A stretch of DNA of 64,000 bases from Photobacterium gaetbulicola Gung47 (GCA_000940995.1 CP005974.1:3224001-3288000); one strand, 5' to 3'. Positions 24,195-33,199 are shown, counted from the first letter of the stretch. Notes: generated from the letters alone by a model not told the origin. Translations and numbers: made by a program.

Positions 24195-24860
24195 TTATTG
24201 CACACTAATTCGTAGTGAAGCTGCGACAGCAAATGGAGAAAGTGTCGCCGATGCCACCAACATCGCCCCCATCAGTGCCAACTGCCCGTTATAAGGCATC
24301 CCCAAGCCGGCCGCATCTATCGCCGAGGTCGCAAATATAAGCACAGGAATGTAGAGCGGCAAAATGAGCAGGCTCAATAAAACGCCACCCTTGCGCAGTC
24401 CGACCGTCAGGGCAACCCCAATCGCCCCTAGAAAGCTTAACGTCGGTGTCCCGATAAGCAGGGTAAGCACCACCGCCTTCCATGTTTCCCACTCCAGCGA
24501 CAGCAAAATTGCCAGCAGCGGGCTGATCAGCAACAACGGCAAACCGGTCAATAACCAATGGGCAATCATCTTGGCAAAGGCCAGCACTGGCAGTGGTGTC
24601 GGCATTAATAGCATTTGCTCCAACGAGCCATCGACAAAGTCATCCCGAAACAGCCGCTCCATCGAAAGCAGCGCCGCCAACAGTGCCGCCACCCAGACGA
24701 TACCCGGCGCAATTCGCGCCAGCAAATTCGGCTCGGGGCCAACCCCCAGCGGAAAAAGGGTAATAACAATGATAAAGAACCACAGCGGGTTGAACACTTC
24801 GGCCTGACGGCGAAAAGCAATCAAGAGTTCGCGGCGGATCACTTGGAAAATCGCACTCAT
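24195..24860 (-). CDS. ccmB: Haem exporter permease CcmB
   Basis: This 221-residue integral membrane protein with about six helices is the permease partner of the CcmA ATPase in the CcmABCD complex that releases haem-loaded CcmE. The N-terminal I-R-R-E-L-L-I-A-F-R-R and the F-R-D-D-F-V-D-G-S-L-E-Q motif are family-typical. It starts six bases after ccmA. Downstream the operon is interrupted by the long gap before ccmC. Confidence 0.94.
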   Translation of the reverse strand: MSAIFQVIRRELLIAFRRQAEVFNPLWFFIIVITLFPLGVGPEPNLLARIAPGIVWVAALLAALLSMERLFRDDFVDGSLEQMLLMPTPLPVLAFAKMIAHWLLTGLPLLLISPLLAILLSLEWETWKAVVLTLLIGTPTLSFLGAIGVALTVGLRKGGVLLSLLILPLYIPVLIFATSAIDAAGLGMPYNGQLALMGAMLVASATLSPFAVAASLRISVQ

Positions 24861-24866
24861 CGTCTG

Positions 24867-25517
24867 TTACCGCCCCAACTTTATTTTTCTTAGCTTGTCG
24901 CTGTCTGTGAACATGTCCTGGTGGGTCGTCAATACCACAATCCCACCGCGCTTGGCATGGGCAAGGAACAAACGCTCCAGTACCTTCACACCTTGTTTAT
25001 CAATCGCCGTCAGTGGCTCATCCAAGATCCACAGCTTGTGGTTGCTCAGCCACAACCGGGCCAAGGCCACACGGCGCTGCTGACCGGCAGACAACTGACC
25101 GGCGGGTACATCTTCCCGCCCAGCCAGGCCAACCTGGGCCAAAGCCTGCCACAAGCTATCGTCGCCAGACACCTGAGGCGTGCCCGCTAATTCAGAGCGT
25201 TCGTTGCATTGGTGCATCGACTGGAAAAAGGCCAGGTTCTCAAAGGCCGTCAGCTCACGCTTGACCCCGGTCTGGTGCCCCAGAAACAATAATTCTTGGT
25301 GGTAGTCTTCGCGGGCTGATTCAATATCTTCATCCAGCCAGCAAACCCGCCCGTTATCTGCGCGGCCAAGCCCAGCAAGGATCCGTAACAAGGTCGTTTT
25401 CCCTGCGCCGTTGTGCCCTTCAATCTGGACGAGTTCACCCGACGAGACTGTGAAATACAGATCCTCAAACAATACCCGTTCGTCCCGGGTACAACTTAAC
25501 TCTTCAACAGACAACAT
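24867..25517 (-). CDS. ccmA: Haem exporter ATP-binding protein CcmA
   Basis: This 216-residue ABC ATPase has Walker A (G-H-N-G-A-G-K-T-T), the signature L-S-A-G-Q-Q-R-R-V-A-L-A-R, Walker B followed by L-D-E-P, and an H-loop T-T-H-Q. It drives release of holo-CcmE from CcmC. It is the first gene of the ccmABCDEFGHI operon, and its promoter must lie in the 420-base region to its right. Length and motif order are normal. Confidence 0.95.
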   Translation of the reverse strand: MLSVEELSCTRDERVLFEDLYFTVSSGELVQIEGHNGAGKTTLLRILAGLGRADNGRVCWLDEDIESAREDYHQELLFLGHQTGVKRELTAFENLAFFQSMHQCNERSELAGTPQVSGDDSLWQALAQVGLAGREDVPAGQLSAGQQRRVALARLWLSNHKLWILDEPLTAIDKQGVKVLERLFLAHAKRGGIVVLTTHQDMFTDSDKLRKIKLGR

Positions 25518-25937
25518 AAAAATGATGCATCCTAGGTGTCACAAATAGATCCGCATAGTACCACAGCCCCCGCCCGGGTTGTTAGAGACTAGCGACCGTA
25601 ATTGTGACTTCAATGCTAAGCCCGTAATATGCTTTTACACATTGTCACTGTGCGACAAGCAAACAATAAAAAAGTGCCACAAGAAATATAAAAAATAGCA
25701 AAACCGTCAATTACGCGCACATTTTCATCGCAACTTGTTCAGCCAGACACCACCCGCAAAATCCCTCTTCCGGCGGGAAAATATTAAAGGTGAAAAAAAT
25801 GCTTACAAGTTAGAAGCAGAAACAAGCCCTTAAAAAGCGAAGGAAAAGGTGGAAATGCAGGACCTCGTTTCTCCTATCAATTAAAAACAAAAAACCCTCC
25901 GTAATCGGAGGGTTTCTTCGTCATGGTCGATCCACAG
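25518..25937. other. Intergenic region upstream of ccmA, possible small RNA
   Basis: About 370 bases separate the ccmA start from the terminator of the cheW operon. No ORF above ten codons with a ribosome binding site was accepted. On the plus strand TTGTGA, 17 bases, TAATAT (about 25602-25630) could be a promoter. A purine-rich stretch at 25830-25860 precedes a nine-codon ORF and the hairpin at 25892-25915, so a short rightward transcript is conceivable. The ccmA promoter must lie on the opposite strand here but was not clearly identified. Confidence 0.4.
25880..25915 (-). terminator. Terminator of the flagellar/chemotaxis gene block
   Basis: AAACCCTCCG (25892-25901) pairs with CGGAGGGTTT (25906-25915) around the loop TAAT. 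On the minus strand the stem is followed by TTGTTTTTAATTG. It lies 22 bases after the last gene of the cheW operon. The plus-strand side also has a short T-run, so it may work in both directions. Confidence 0.88.
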
Positions 25938-26366
25938 TTACCGACGGGAATGGTGCATCTGCTGCAACCGAAGTAGCAACTCGGCTTCGGCTTTTGGCAA
26001 GTCGCACTCACGCATCAGTTCATTAACATCCGCACCGAGTTCAACCATTTTGCTGGCACGGCTGTACAGGCGACTATCGGGATCTTGCATCGCCAGCTCG
26101 CCCTGGCGGTCGGCCAGCTCTTCTAGGTGACGAGCCATATCACCCAACTTCTGGCTCATCCCCATGGTACCAGCACGCAGTTCGTTGAATTGCTTAACCA
26201 AACTTTCCTGCTGCTGGCGGGCATTTTTCAACACCAGCTCTGTCGCTGCAAATTTGGTTTCAAGGGCCTGGCGGGCAATACGCTCACGCCTTACCATCAA
26301 CCAAGCGACCACAATCGCCAACAGCGACAAGGCCAGCGGTAACCATTGCAACAACATCTCTCGCAT
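25938..26366 (-). CDS. DUF2802 family membrane-anchored coiled-coil protein
   Basis: This 142-residue protein has an N-terminal membrane helix (about residues 6-24), a long coiled-coil rich in Gln, Glu and Leu (about 30-95) and a C-terminal D-P-D-S-R-L-Y-S-R-A-S-K-M-V-E-L-G-A segment. The latter is typical of the DUF2802 family found after cheW in vibrios and pseudomonads. Function is unknown; the position suggests a link to polar chemotaxis or flagellar assembly. The ATG at 26366 overlaps the cheW stop (TAATG) and is preferred over an in-frame upstream codon inside cheW. It is the last gene before the terminator. Confidence 0.82.
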   Translation of the reverse strand: MREMLLQWLPLALSLLAIVVAWLMVRRERIARQALETKFAATELVLKNARQQQESLVKQFNELRAGTMGMSQKLGDMARHLEELADRQGELAMQDPDSRLYSRASKMVELGADVNELMRECDLPKAEAELLLRLQQMHHSRR

Positions 26367-26860
26367 TACAGGTACGCCATCTCGTCCCATTCTTCATCTG
26401 ATAATAGCTTATTGAGATCCACCAAGATCAACAACTGACCATCACGGTTGCTCACGCCCTGAATGAACTTCGCGCTCTCTTCCGTACCGACACTTGGCGT
26501 GCTGTCGATTTCGGAGCTGCGCAGGTATACCACTTCCGCCACGCTATCAACCAAAATACCGATCACCTGCTTTTCTGCCTCAATGATCACAATGCGGGTA
26601 TTGTCTGAAATCTCGCCCGGCATCAAGCCGAAACGGGAGCGGGTATCGATAACGGTCACCACGTTACCACGCAGGTTGATGATCCCCAGAACGTAGTCAG
26701 GCGCGCCCGGTACCGGAGCGATTTCTGAATAGCGCAACACTTCGCGCACCTGCATGACGTTAATACCGTAGGTTTCGTCTTCCAGCTGGAAGGTCACCCA
26801 CTGCAGGACCTGATCATTACTGTCTTCTTTTTGTATTTCAGCGACACTCACCTGTGACAT
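26366..26860 (-). CDS. cheW: Chemotaxis coupling protein CheW
   Basis: This 164-residue CheW couples chemoreceptors to the CheA kinase in the polar array. It contains the conserved V-T-F-Q-L-E-D-E-T-Y-G-I-N segment, V-L-G-I-I-N-L-R-G-N-V-V-T-V-I-D (with the receptor-contact N-L-R-G motif) and V-D-S-V-A-E-V. It is about twenty residues longer at the N-terminus than the minimal domain. It follows parP in the same direction and overlaps the DUF2802 gene by the TAATG junction. Confidence 0.95.
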   Translation of the reverse strand: MSQVSVAEIQKEDSNDQVLQWVTFQLEDETYGINVMQVREVLRYSEIAPVPGAPDYVLGIINLRGNVVTVIDTRSRFGLMPGEISDNTRIVIIEAEKQVIGILVDSVAEVVYLRSSEIDSTPSVGTEESAKFIQGVSNRDGQLLILVDLNKLLSDEEWDEMAYL

Positions 26861-26924
26861 GCTGTTTCCTCTTTGATCTATTTTGCTGCATTCAACGCAT
26901 CAGCGCCTGCGATAATACAGGAGC

Positions 26925-28046
26925 CTAACTTGATTGCCTAAGTTTGGTATTAACATCTAATCCCGCTTTGAGCATGGAAATTAGCTCACTAACATGAATT
27001 AGCGCACACATTTTTTCTTTTACCATGCCTGCCAGCCAAGGGCGCTTACCTGCTTTCTCGCGCCAGCGGACACTGTGTTCGGATAAGGTTTCGGTGCCCA
27101 ACAAGGAGCTGCATGCCAGCCCCCAGCGGCTTTCGCCCAGCACCACGACGTACTTATATTGCTCGCGGTACTCATCGCCATCGAGTTTGTCGGGCATCGC
27201 CCAGCACGCGGTGTCAACCACATCAAACTGGTGCTCGCGGCTGCTCATCAAACCGAGATACCACGGCGGGCGCCCCATCAGGCGGCTCACGTCACCCAGT
27301 TGGTGGATCCCACCCAGTTCGGTAAGCGGCACGGCGAAGGTCACCCCATTGACCTCGAAAAACAAAGCCTGGAACTCATCACCTTGGTGAGCCTGCTGCG
27401 ACCAATTATCGGGCGGCAAATCCTCCGAAGCCTGGGTTTTGGGCTCATGGGCGACTTCAGGCTGCGGCTCTGTCGATACGGCCTCTGATTGCAGAGGTTG
27501 AGAGGGAGCCGTCGGCAGCTCGTTTGCCTGTTCGTGGGCCATCACCTGCTGCCATTCATCCGCCAACTCGGCATCAATCGCCCCCGCTTCAGCCTCACTC
27601 GCTGCCTGCGGCTTGACCTGGCTAACCTGATTGAGCAAACGCTGGACATTATCGAGCACTGGCGATGGCATACCACGGCCACCTTCGGCCCCCTCGCCGT
27701 CCAGGCTGGCAAAATCAAACGGCTTGGCTGCCGGCAGGGACTTTCCGGCCGTTTTTGCCAATTCCGTTGCCTTGGCTGCCTGTGATGTCAGCAACCCAGC
27801 ATCTTGAGATAGCGTGAAATCTCGCCTGGGAGAGTCCTCGTCATTTTCCTCAAGGCTGCTTGAACCCGAAATAGTTGTGCTATCGGCAGCAGGCTGCGCC
27901 GGCTCTTCCCCTTCGGGAGCGGTAATATGGCTCTGCTCAACCTCAGGCTCCGACGCTGTCTCCAGCTCGAGTTCCGGCTCCAGCAGTAAGTCATCAAAGT
28001 AGTCTTCCAGCGCCTGAGTGCTGGATAAACGGGTGTTATCGCTCAT
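26925..28046 (-). CDS. parP: ParP, CheW-like chemotaxis array localisation protein
   Basis: This 373-residue protein has an acidic, Pro/Ser/Gln-rich, probably disordered N-terminal two-thirds (residues 1-225) and a C-terminal CheW-like domain, known in ParP as the array integration and formation domain (about 225-365). Vibrio ParP links the ATPase ParC to CheA and receptors and keeps arrays at the cell pole. Position between parC and cheW is diagnostic. It overlaps the parC end by 11 bases. The N-terminal start (D-Y-F-D-D-L-L) is acidic as in homologues. Confidence 0.88.
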   Translation of the reverse strand: MSDNTRLSSTQALEDYFDDLLLEPELELETASEPEVEQSHITAPEGEEPAQPAADSTTISGSSSLEENDEDSPRRDFTLSQDAGLLTSQAAKATELAKTAGKSLPAAKPFDFASLDGEGAEGGRGMPSPVLDNVQRLLNQVSQVKPQAASEAEAGAIDAELADEWQQVMAHEQANELPTAPSQPLQSEAVSTEPQPEVAHEPKTQASEDLPPDNWSQQAHQGDEFQALFFEVNGVTFAVPLTELGGIHQLGDVSRLMGRPPWYLGLMSSREHQFDVVDTACWAMPDKLDGDEYREQYKYVVVLGESRWGLACSSLLGTETLSEHSVRWREKAGKRPWLAGMVKEKMCALIHVSELISMLKAGLDVNTKLRQSS

Positions 28047-28815
28047 CCTGTTGCAGACGCCCCAAATAATTCAATAATGTTTTATATGCAAACACCCCAC
28101 GACTGCTGCGTGAGTAGAGTGAAGGCGGCATATGCTTGATACTCGCATCCCGAAACTTGGTGTCAATCGGTACCGCCGAGGCCCAGACTTTATCCGGGAA
28201 GCGCAGCTTCAGCTCCTGCAAGGTCTGCAGCGAGGCGCGGGTCCGCTTGTCATACATGGTCGGCACTATCGTCACCTTGAACGGCGAGCGACGGGATTTC
28301 TGCATGATCTGCAAGGTGCGCATCATCCGCTCGAGGCCCTTCATCGCCAGGAACTCAGTCTGCACCGGGATCAGGATACGGTCACTGGCCGCCAGCGCGT
28401 TGACCATCATCACCCCGAGAATAGGCGGGCAGTCGATCAGCACGTAGTCATAGTCGTCCGCCAAGCAGTTCAGGGCTTTTTTGAGGATCAACCCCATCCC
28501 ACCCCGGTTGCCCATGACCCTGTCGAGCGTCGCCAACGACATGTGGGCGGGAATAATATCGATGTTGGTAAACTGGGTGCGCAAGATCACCGGCCTAACG
28601 GTATCGCGGTTGATCTCGGTTAACTGGAACAGATCGAACAAGCTCGCCGATACACCATCGGCATCAAAGTTCAAATAGGTGGTCAAAGACGCATGCGGAT
28701 CGGTATCGACCAGCAGTACCCGCTTGTTGCGCTCGCTCAGTAACCCCGCCAGCGAGACGGTTGTGGTGGTCTTACCGACGCCACCCTTCTGGTTAGCAAT
28801 ACTCCAGACTATCAA
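28036..28815 (-). CDS. parC: ParC, ParA-family ATPase for polar chemotaxis arrays
   Basis: This 259-residue ParA/MinD-type ATPase has a deviant Walker A N-Q-K-G-G-V-G-K-T-T-T (residues 7-17), D-T-D-P-H-A-S-L and the Walker B-like V-L-I-D-C-P-P. In Vibrio, ParC gives polar localisation and inheritance of chemotaxis arrays, acting through ParP and the CheA linker. It lies between cheB and parP, so it belongs to chemotaxis rather than chromosome partition, and no parB or parS accompanies it. Confidence 0.92.
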   Translation of the reverse strand: MIVWSIANQKGGVGKTTTTVSLAGLLSERNKRVLLVDTDPHASLTTYLNFDADGVSASLFDLFQLTEINRDTVRPVILRTQFTNIDIIPAHMSLATLDRVMGNRGGMGLILKKALNCLADDYDYVLIDCPPILGVMMVNALAASDRILIPVQTEFLAMKGLERMMRTLQIMQKSRRSPFKVTIVPTMYDKRTRASLQTLQELKLRFPDKVWASAVPIDTKFRDASIKHMPPSLYSRSSRGVFAYKTLLNYLGRLQQDER

Positions 28816-28825
28816 GGCTAACTCC

Positions 28826-30013
28826 CTATACCAGCCCGAGTTCTACCGAAATACGCTCGGCAATTCGCTCCAGCGGCAGATCTTCTGATGAGATCCCCGC
28901 CTTGGCCACGGCCTGGGGCATCCCGTAGACCACACAGCTGTCTTCATCCTGCGCCCAAATAGTCGCACCGCTGTTCTTCAGCATTCGCGCGCCTTCTCGG
29001 CCATCGGCCCCCATGCCGGTCAGCACCATCGACAGCACCTTGTCATGGAACACCTTGGCGGCAGAGCCAAAGGTCACATCAACACAGGGTTTGTAATTCA
29101 TCCGGTCTCCCCCGTCGATGATCCGAAGGCGGGCCGATCCCGGACGGCCATCAAGCATCATCTGCATCCCGCCCGGTGCCAGATAAGCCATCCCGGGCCT
29201 TAGCATATCGCCGTCCTGGGCCTCCTTGACGCCAATCTTGCAAAGGTTATCAAGGCGGGCGGCAAACGCGGCAGTAAAGGTTGCAGGCATATGCTGGATC
29301 AGCACGATTGGCAGCGGAAAATTCGCCGGCAGCGCGGTCAGGATCTTTTGCAGTGCCACCGGGCCTCCGGTCGAGGTACCGATCGCCATCAACTGGTATT
29401 TTTTGCCGGATGGTTTAAAACGGGCGGCAGGCTTGGTAGCTGCCGGGCGAGCGGCAGGCTGGCGCAGGGCCGATGGCTGGCTGGCCGCCTTCAAACCCGA
29501 CGGCGATGCCAGGCTCTGATTCCCCAACGCACTGCGTGCGGCCATCGGGCGCGCGGCTTCGCTAGCAGCGTCACGCATCGTCGCTGCCGTGCGTGCCGGA
29601 CGGCGCATAAACACCCGCTTACGGGCAAGCTCAGTCACCCGCTTTTGCAGCAGGCTAACGGCTTCATCCCGATTGCGGGCGATGTCTTCGAACTTTTTCG
29701 GCAAGAAGTCCAACGCGCCGGCATCGAGCGCATCAAGGGTCGCTTTCGCCCCCTCGTGGGTCAGGGAAGAGAACATCAAAATCGGGGTTGGGTTGGCCTG
29801 CATGATTTCACGCACCGCAGTAATACCGTCCATCACAGGCATTTCGATGTCCATGGTGATCACATCAGGATGTAAACGGGAGGCCATCTCGACCGCTTCC
29901 TTGCCGTTAACGGCATTGCCAACCACTTCCAACCTAGGATCAGCATTGAGGATTTCACTTACGCGCCGGCGGAAAAAGCTTGAATCATCCACCACCAATA
30001 CTTTTACTGCCAT
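28826..30013 (-). CDS. cheB: Protein-glutamate methylesterase/deamidase CheB
   Basis: This 395-residue response regulator-enzyme removes methyl groups from chemoreceptors. The N-terminal receiver domain has D-D-S in V-V-D-D-S and the phosphoacceptor Asp in V-I-T-M-D-I-E-M-P (about residue 56). A Pro/Ala-rich linker (about 135-205) is followed by the methylesterase domain with G-T-S-T-G-G-P (catalytic Ser), I-Q-H-M-P (His) and G-M-G-A-D-G (Asp). It lies 141 bases after cheA; a hairpin in that gap may tune relative expression. The linker is somewhat longer than in enteric CheB. Confidence 0.95.
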   Translation of the reverse strand: MAVKVLVVDDSSFFRRRVSEILNADPRLEVVGNAVNGKEAVEMASRLHPDVITMDIEMPVMDGITAVREIMQANPTPILMFSSLTHEGAKATLDALDAGALDFLPKKFEDIARNRDEAVSLLQKRVTELARKRVFMRRPARTAATMRDAASEAARPMAARSALGNQSLASPSGLKAASQPSALRQPAARPAATKPAARFKPSGKKYQLMAIGTSTGGPVALQKILTALPANFPLPIVLIQHMPATFTAAFAARLDNLCKIGVKEAQDGDMLRPGMAYLAPGGMQMMLDGRPGSARLRIIDGGDRMNYKPCVDVTFGSAAKVFHDKVLSMVLTGMGADGREGARMLKNSGATIWAQDEDSCVVYGMPQAVAKAGISSEDLPLERIAERISVELGLV

Positions 30014-30106
30014 GTCAATTTATCCTGTTGATGACAAACCTTGCGCCTGTGGACAGGCTTTCTATGAGTTATGTGTACGACGTTGTGCGTTACGCGGAGT
30101 AACGAC

Positions 30107-30135
30107 AATGGCTTCCCGTTGTCAGGGAAGCCATT
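30107..30135 (-). other. Intercistronic stem-loop between cheA and cheB
   Basis: AATGGCTTCCC (30107-30117) pairs with GGGAAGCCATT (30125-30135) around a seven-base loop. In the direction of transcription (minus) no U-run follows, so it is more likely an RNA-stabilising or processing hairpin, or a weak terminator, than a full stop. Confidence 0.6.
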
Positions 30136-30154
30136 TTGGCCTTGTTATTGTTAG

Positions 30155-32470
30155 TTAGCGGCCCGCATAGTGCTTGAGCAGGTTCGGCACATCGAGGATC
30201 AACGCAATATGGCCGTCACTGGTAATGGTCGCTCCCGCCATACCCGGCGTGCCCTGCAGCAATTCATCCAGCGGCTTGATCACCACTTCTTCCTGGCCAA
30301 TCAGGGTATCGACCACAAAGCCAATTCGCTGATGGCCAATCTGGACAATCACCACATGGCCATGGTCACGCTCGCGTTTCGGCACACCGACACCCGACAG
30401 CCAGTCTTGCAGGTAGAACAGCGGGATCGCTTTGTCGCGCACGATAATCGTCAGCTGACCATCGACCGTATTGGTCTTGCGCAAGTCAAGGTGGAAAATC
30501 TCATTCACGCTGGCCAATGGCAGGGCAAACGGCTGCTCTGCCACGCCAACCATCAGGGTCGGCAGAATCGCCAAGGTCAGCGGAACCTTGATATCAATCC
30601 GGGTCCCTTTGCCCAGCGCCGAGTCAATGGAAATTGAACCGTTGAGCTGGCTGATCCCGGTCTTCACCACATCCATGCCCACACCGCGACCGGAGATATC
30701 AGAGATCTCTTTCTTGGTCGAGAAGCCCGGGGCAAAGATCAGGTTATAGCATTCGCTGTCGGTCAGGCGGGAAGCCGCATCGGCATCCATCACACCCCGC
30801 TCAACCGCAATGCCGCGCAGCTTGTCCGGATCCATGCCGCCGCCATCGTCCTCGATGGTCAGCAAGATATGGTCACCCTCTTGGGAGGCCGACAGCAACA
30901 CGGTGCCAATCCTCGGCTTACCGGCTTTTTCGCGCACGCTCGGCATTTCAATGCCGTGGTCTACCGAGTTTCGCACCAGGTGGACCAACGGATCGGCCAA
31001 CGCCTCGACCAGGTTCTTGTCGAGATCGGTTTCCTCGCCGCGCATTTCCAGCACAATCTCTTTGTTGAGGCTGCGGGCCAAATCGCGCACCACGCGAGGG
31101 AAGCGGCCAAACACTTTCTTGATTGGCTGCATGCGGGTTTTCATCACCGCACCCTGCAGATCTGCGGTGACCACATCGAGGTTGGCAACCGCTTTGGACA
31201 TCTCTTCATCGTTGGTGTTGAGGCCAAGGCTAACCAGACGGTTGCGCACCAGCACCAGTTCGCCGACCATATTCATGATGGTATCGAGCGTCGAGGTATC
31301 GACACGCACAGTGGCTTCAGCCGGCTTGCTCTTTTCTTTGCCAGGCGCAGGCTTGGCGCGTCGTTCGGCCTCCGGCTTGGCCGCGGCTACCGGTTGTGGT
31401 GCTGGCTGGGGCTGAATGTGAGCCTGAGGCTGCACTGGAGCAGACGGAACAGACGGCTGGCTCTGCGGTTTATCCTCTTCCAGCATATCGACAACCGACT
31501 TGGTGGCAGCTTCGAGCTCTTCATCCGACGGCCCTTTGCCGACACCGTGAAGCTCATCGAGCAAGCGCTCGAACTCATCGTCGGTCATCAAGTCATCGTT
31601 GCCATCATCACTGTTGGCCGCCGTCGAGGAAACCGGTGCTGGCTTGGCAGGCACCGGGCTGACGGTCGCACTCGCAGCGGATGAACCGTAGTCACTGTTG
31701 CCCGGGCCTTTGCCGGTACCGTGCAGTTCATCGAGCAGGCGCTCGAATTCATCATCGGTGATATCGCCGCTTTCGGACTGGATTTGATCCACGATGTCCG
31801 CACCGGCAACCGGGGGTTGGGAAACAGATACCGCCTCCGCGGCAGAGTCGGCGGCAGAAGGGCCACGTCCTTTGCCGTGTAGCTCGTCAAGTAGACGATC
31901 GAATTCATCCTGGGTGATGTCGTCAACGGAGTCACCCGCAATCGCTGAGTCCGAAACAGGCTGCTCGGCCGCTTCGACCACCGGCTCCGTGAAAACAGGC
32001 TCGCTCACCATATCGGCGACCGCCGCAACCTCTGCGCTATGCACTTGGGGGGCATTGGCCTGCGCCAGCTCGTGTTCTGTCGGCGGCTGACTGAATCGGT
32101 GCAGGGCTTCCAGCAACGCCGGCGCGGCCGCTTCAACCGGTTCTCGATCTTGCACCTGGCCAAACATCACGTTGATGGTATCCAGCGCTTCCAGAATCAC
32201 ATCCATCAGTTCAGGTGTGACGGTGCGCTTGCCGGTTCTTAGCAAGTCAAAGATATTCTCGGCACCATGGCACGCATCCACCAGCTCGGTCAGCGAAAGA
32301 AAGCCCGCGCCGCCTTTTACGGTATGGAAGCCACGGAAAATCGCATTGAGCAGATCCGAGTCATCCGGACTGCGCTCCAGCTCAACCAACTGCTCCGAAA
32401 GCAGTTCGAGAATTTCGCCTGCTTCAATCAAAAAGTCCTGGAGGATATCTTCGTCTAAATCAAAGCTCAT
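30155..32470 (-). CDS. cheA: Chemotaxis histidine kinase CheA
   Basis: This 771-residue CheA has an HPt domain with the phosphorylated His49 in F-H-T-V-K-G-G. A long acidic linker contains three near-identical motifs D-E-F-[DE]-R-L-L-D-E-L-H-G (residues about 185-205, 237-257, 295-315). Dimerisation, HATPase (H-L-V-R-N-S-V-D-H-G-I-E, D-D-G-G-G-M) and CheW-like regulatory domains follow. It phosphorylates CheY and CheB. The linker takes the place of the usual P2 domain and corresponds to the region used by ParC and ParP for polar targeting in vibrios. It lies nine bases after cheZ. Confidence 0.95.
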   Translation of the reverse strand: MSFDLDEDILQDFLIEAGEILELLSEQLVELERSPDDSDLLNAIFRGFHTVKGGAGFLSLTELVDACHGAENIFDLLRTGKRTVTPELMDVILEALDTINVMFGQVQDREPVEAAAPALLEALHRFSQPPTEHELAQANAPQVHSAEVAAVADMVSEPVFTEPVVEAAEQPVSDSAIAGDSVDDITQDEFDRLLDELHGKGRGPSAADSAAEAVSVSQPPVAGADIVDQIQSESGDITDDEFERLLDELHGTGKGPGNSDYGSSAASATVSPVPAKPAPVSSTAANSDDGNDDLMTDDEFERLLDELHGVGKGPSDEELEAATKSVVDMLEEDKPQSQPSVPSAPVQPQAHIQPQPAPQPVAAAKPEAERRAKPAPGKEKSKPAEATVRVDTSTLDTIMNMVGELVLVRNRLVSLGLNTNDEEMSKAVANLDVVTADLQGAVMKTRMQPIKKVFGRFPRVVRDLARSLNKEIVLEMRGEETDLDKNLVEALADPLVHLVRNSVDHGIEMPSVREKAGKPRIGTVLLSASQEGDHILLTIEDDGGGMDPDKLRGIAVERGVMDADAASRLTDSECYNLIFAPGFSTKKEISDISGRGVGMDVVKTGISQLNGSISIDSALGKGTRIDIKVPLTLAILPTLMVGVAEQPFALPLASVNEIFHLDLRKTNTVDGQLTIIVRDKAIPLFYLQDWLSGVGVPKRERDHGHVVIVQIGHQRIGFVVDTLIGQEEVVIKPLDELLQGTPGMAGATITSDGHIALILDVPNLLKHYAGR
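31526..31918 (-). repeat. Three protein-level repeats in the CheA linker
   Basis: The codons in this interval encode three copies of an acidic-amphipathic motif (about 21 residues each, core D-E-F-E-R-L-L-D-E-L-H-G, then G-K/R-G-P) spaced about 52-58 residues apart by Ser/Ala/Pro-rich linkers. The spacing and conserved core suggest three equivalent short binding sites for a partner. Confidence 0.85.
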
Positions 32471-32479
32471 ATTGTTCCC

Positions 32480-33199
32480 TTAAAATCCTAGGCTCGACAG
32501 CAGGTCGTCAACATCATCCTGGGTAGACATGACATCCTCACGACTTTCGCTGTTGACGATAGGCCCTTCCGGAGAAAGGATCCGTTCCTCGCGCAGCGCG
32601 TCTGTTCGGTCTTCTTGTTCCATGCCAAACGCTTTGAGAATTTCGACCAGTTGATCTTCAACTTCATGCACCAGTTCAATCACCCGGCGAATGATCTGGC
32701 CGGTCAGATCCTGAAAATCCTGGGCCATCAGTATTTCCGTCAACTGGGCGCGTAATACATTGCTATCACTCTCAACCTGAGTGAGCAACCCGTCGATATC
32801 GTGGCAGAGCGACTTAAATTCATTAAGTGCGATCTCCCCCCCCATCAAACGCTGCCATCTTGGATAAACCTGCTGTAGGGTATCCCCAAGCTGCTCTGCC
32901 ACCGGCTGAATGCTGTCGACCGCATCCATGGTTTTGTTGGCGGCAGACTCGGTTTTGTCTATCACATAAGACAACCGATCTCGGGCGTCGGGGATTTCCG
33001 TTTTTGCTAAATCGGTGATACGGGGATCAAGGCGGAAGTTGGCCAGCGAGTCATGAAGTTGACGTGTGAGTTTGCCCACTTCGTCATAGACGGGATCACG
33101 ACTATCCGACACCAGACGGGCGAATAGTGTATTTGCTCCATCCTGATCGCCAGATTCAAGCATACTGACAAGCTGCTTTGCCTGTTCAAGTGTAATCAT
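32480..33199 (-). CDS. cheZ: CheY phosphatase CheZ
   Basis: This 239-residue, largely helical protein dephosphorylates CheY-P. The active-site region A-Q-D-F-Q-D-L-T-G-Q-I-I contains the catalytic Gln and Asp, and the C-terminus ends in an acidic-hydrophobic tail (V-D-D-L-L-S-S-L-G-F) that binds CheY. The frame is open further upstream to 33262, but the ATG at 33199 begins the normal M-I-T-L-E-Q-A-K-Q-L-V N-terminus and has AAAGGACA upstream. It sits between cheY and cheA. Confidence 0.93.
   Translation of the reverse strand: MITLEQAKQLVSMLESGDQDGANTLFARLVSDSRDPVYDEVGKLTRQLHDSLANFRLDPRITDLAKTEIPDARDRLSYVIDKTESAANKTMDAVDSIQPVAEQLGDTLQQVYPRWQRLMGGEIALNEFKSLCHDIDGLLTQVESDSNVLRAQLTEILMAQDFQDLTGQIIRRVIELVHEVEDQLVEILKAFGMEQEDRTDALREERILSPEGPIVNSESREDVMSTQDDVDDLLSSLGF

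Noticed and set aside
25856..25885. Nine-codon plus-strand ORF with a purine-rich leader
   Set aside because: It is too short to support as a gene; mentioned only as part of a possible small RNA.
30869..31684. Antisense ORF of 271 codons opposite cheA
   Set aside because: It is a shadow frame with His/Arg/Leu-rich composition typical of antisense codon bias; no start signal.
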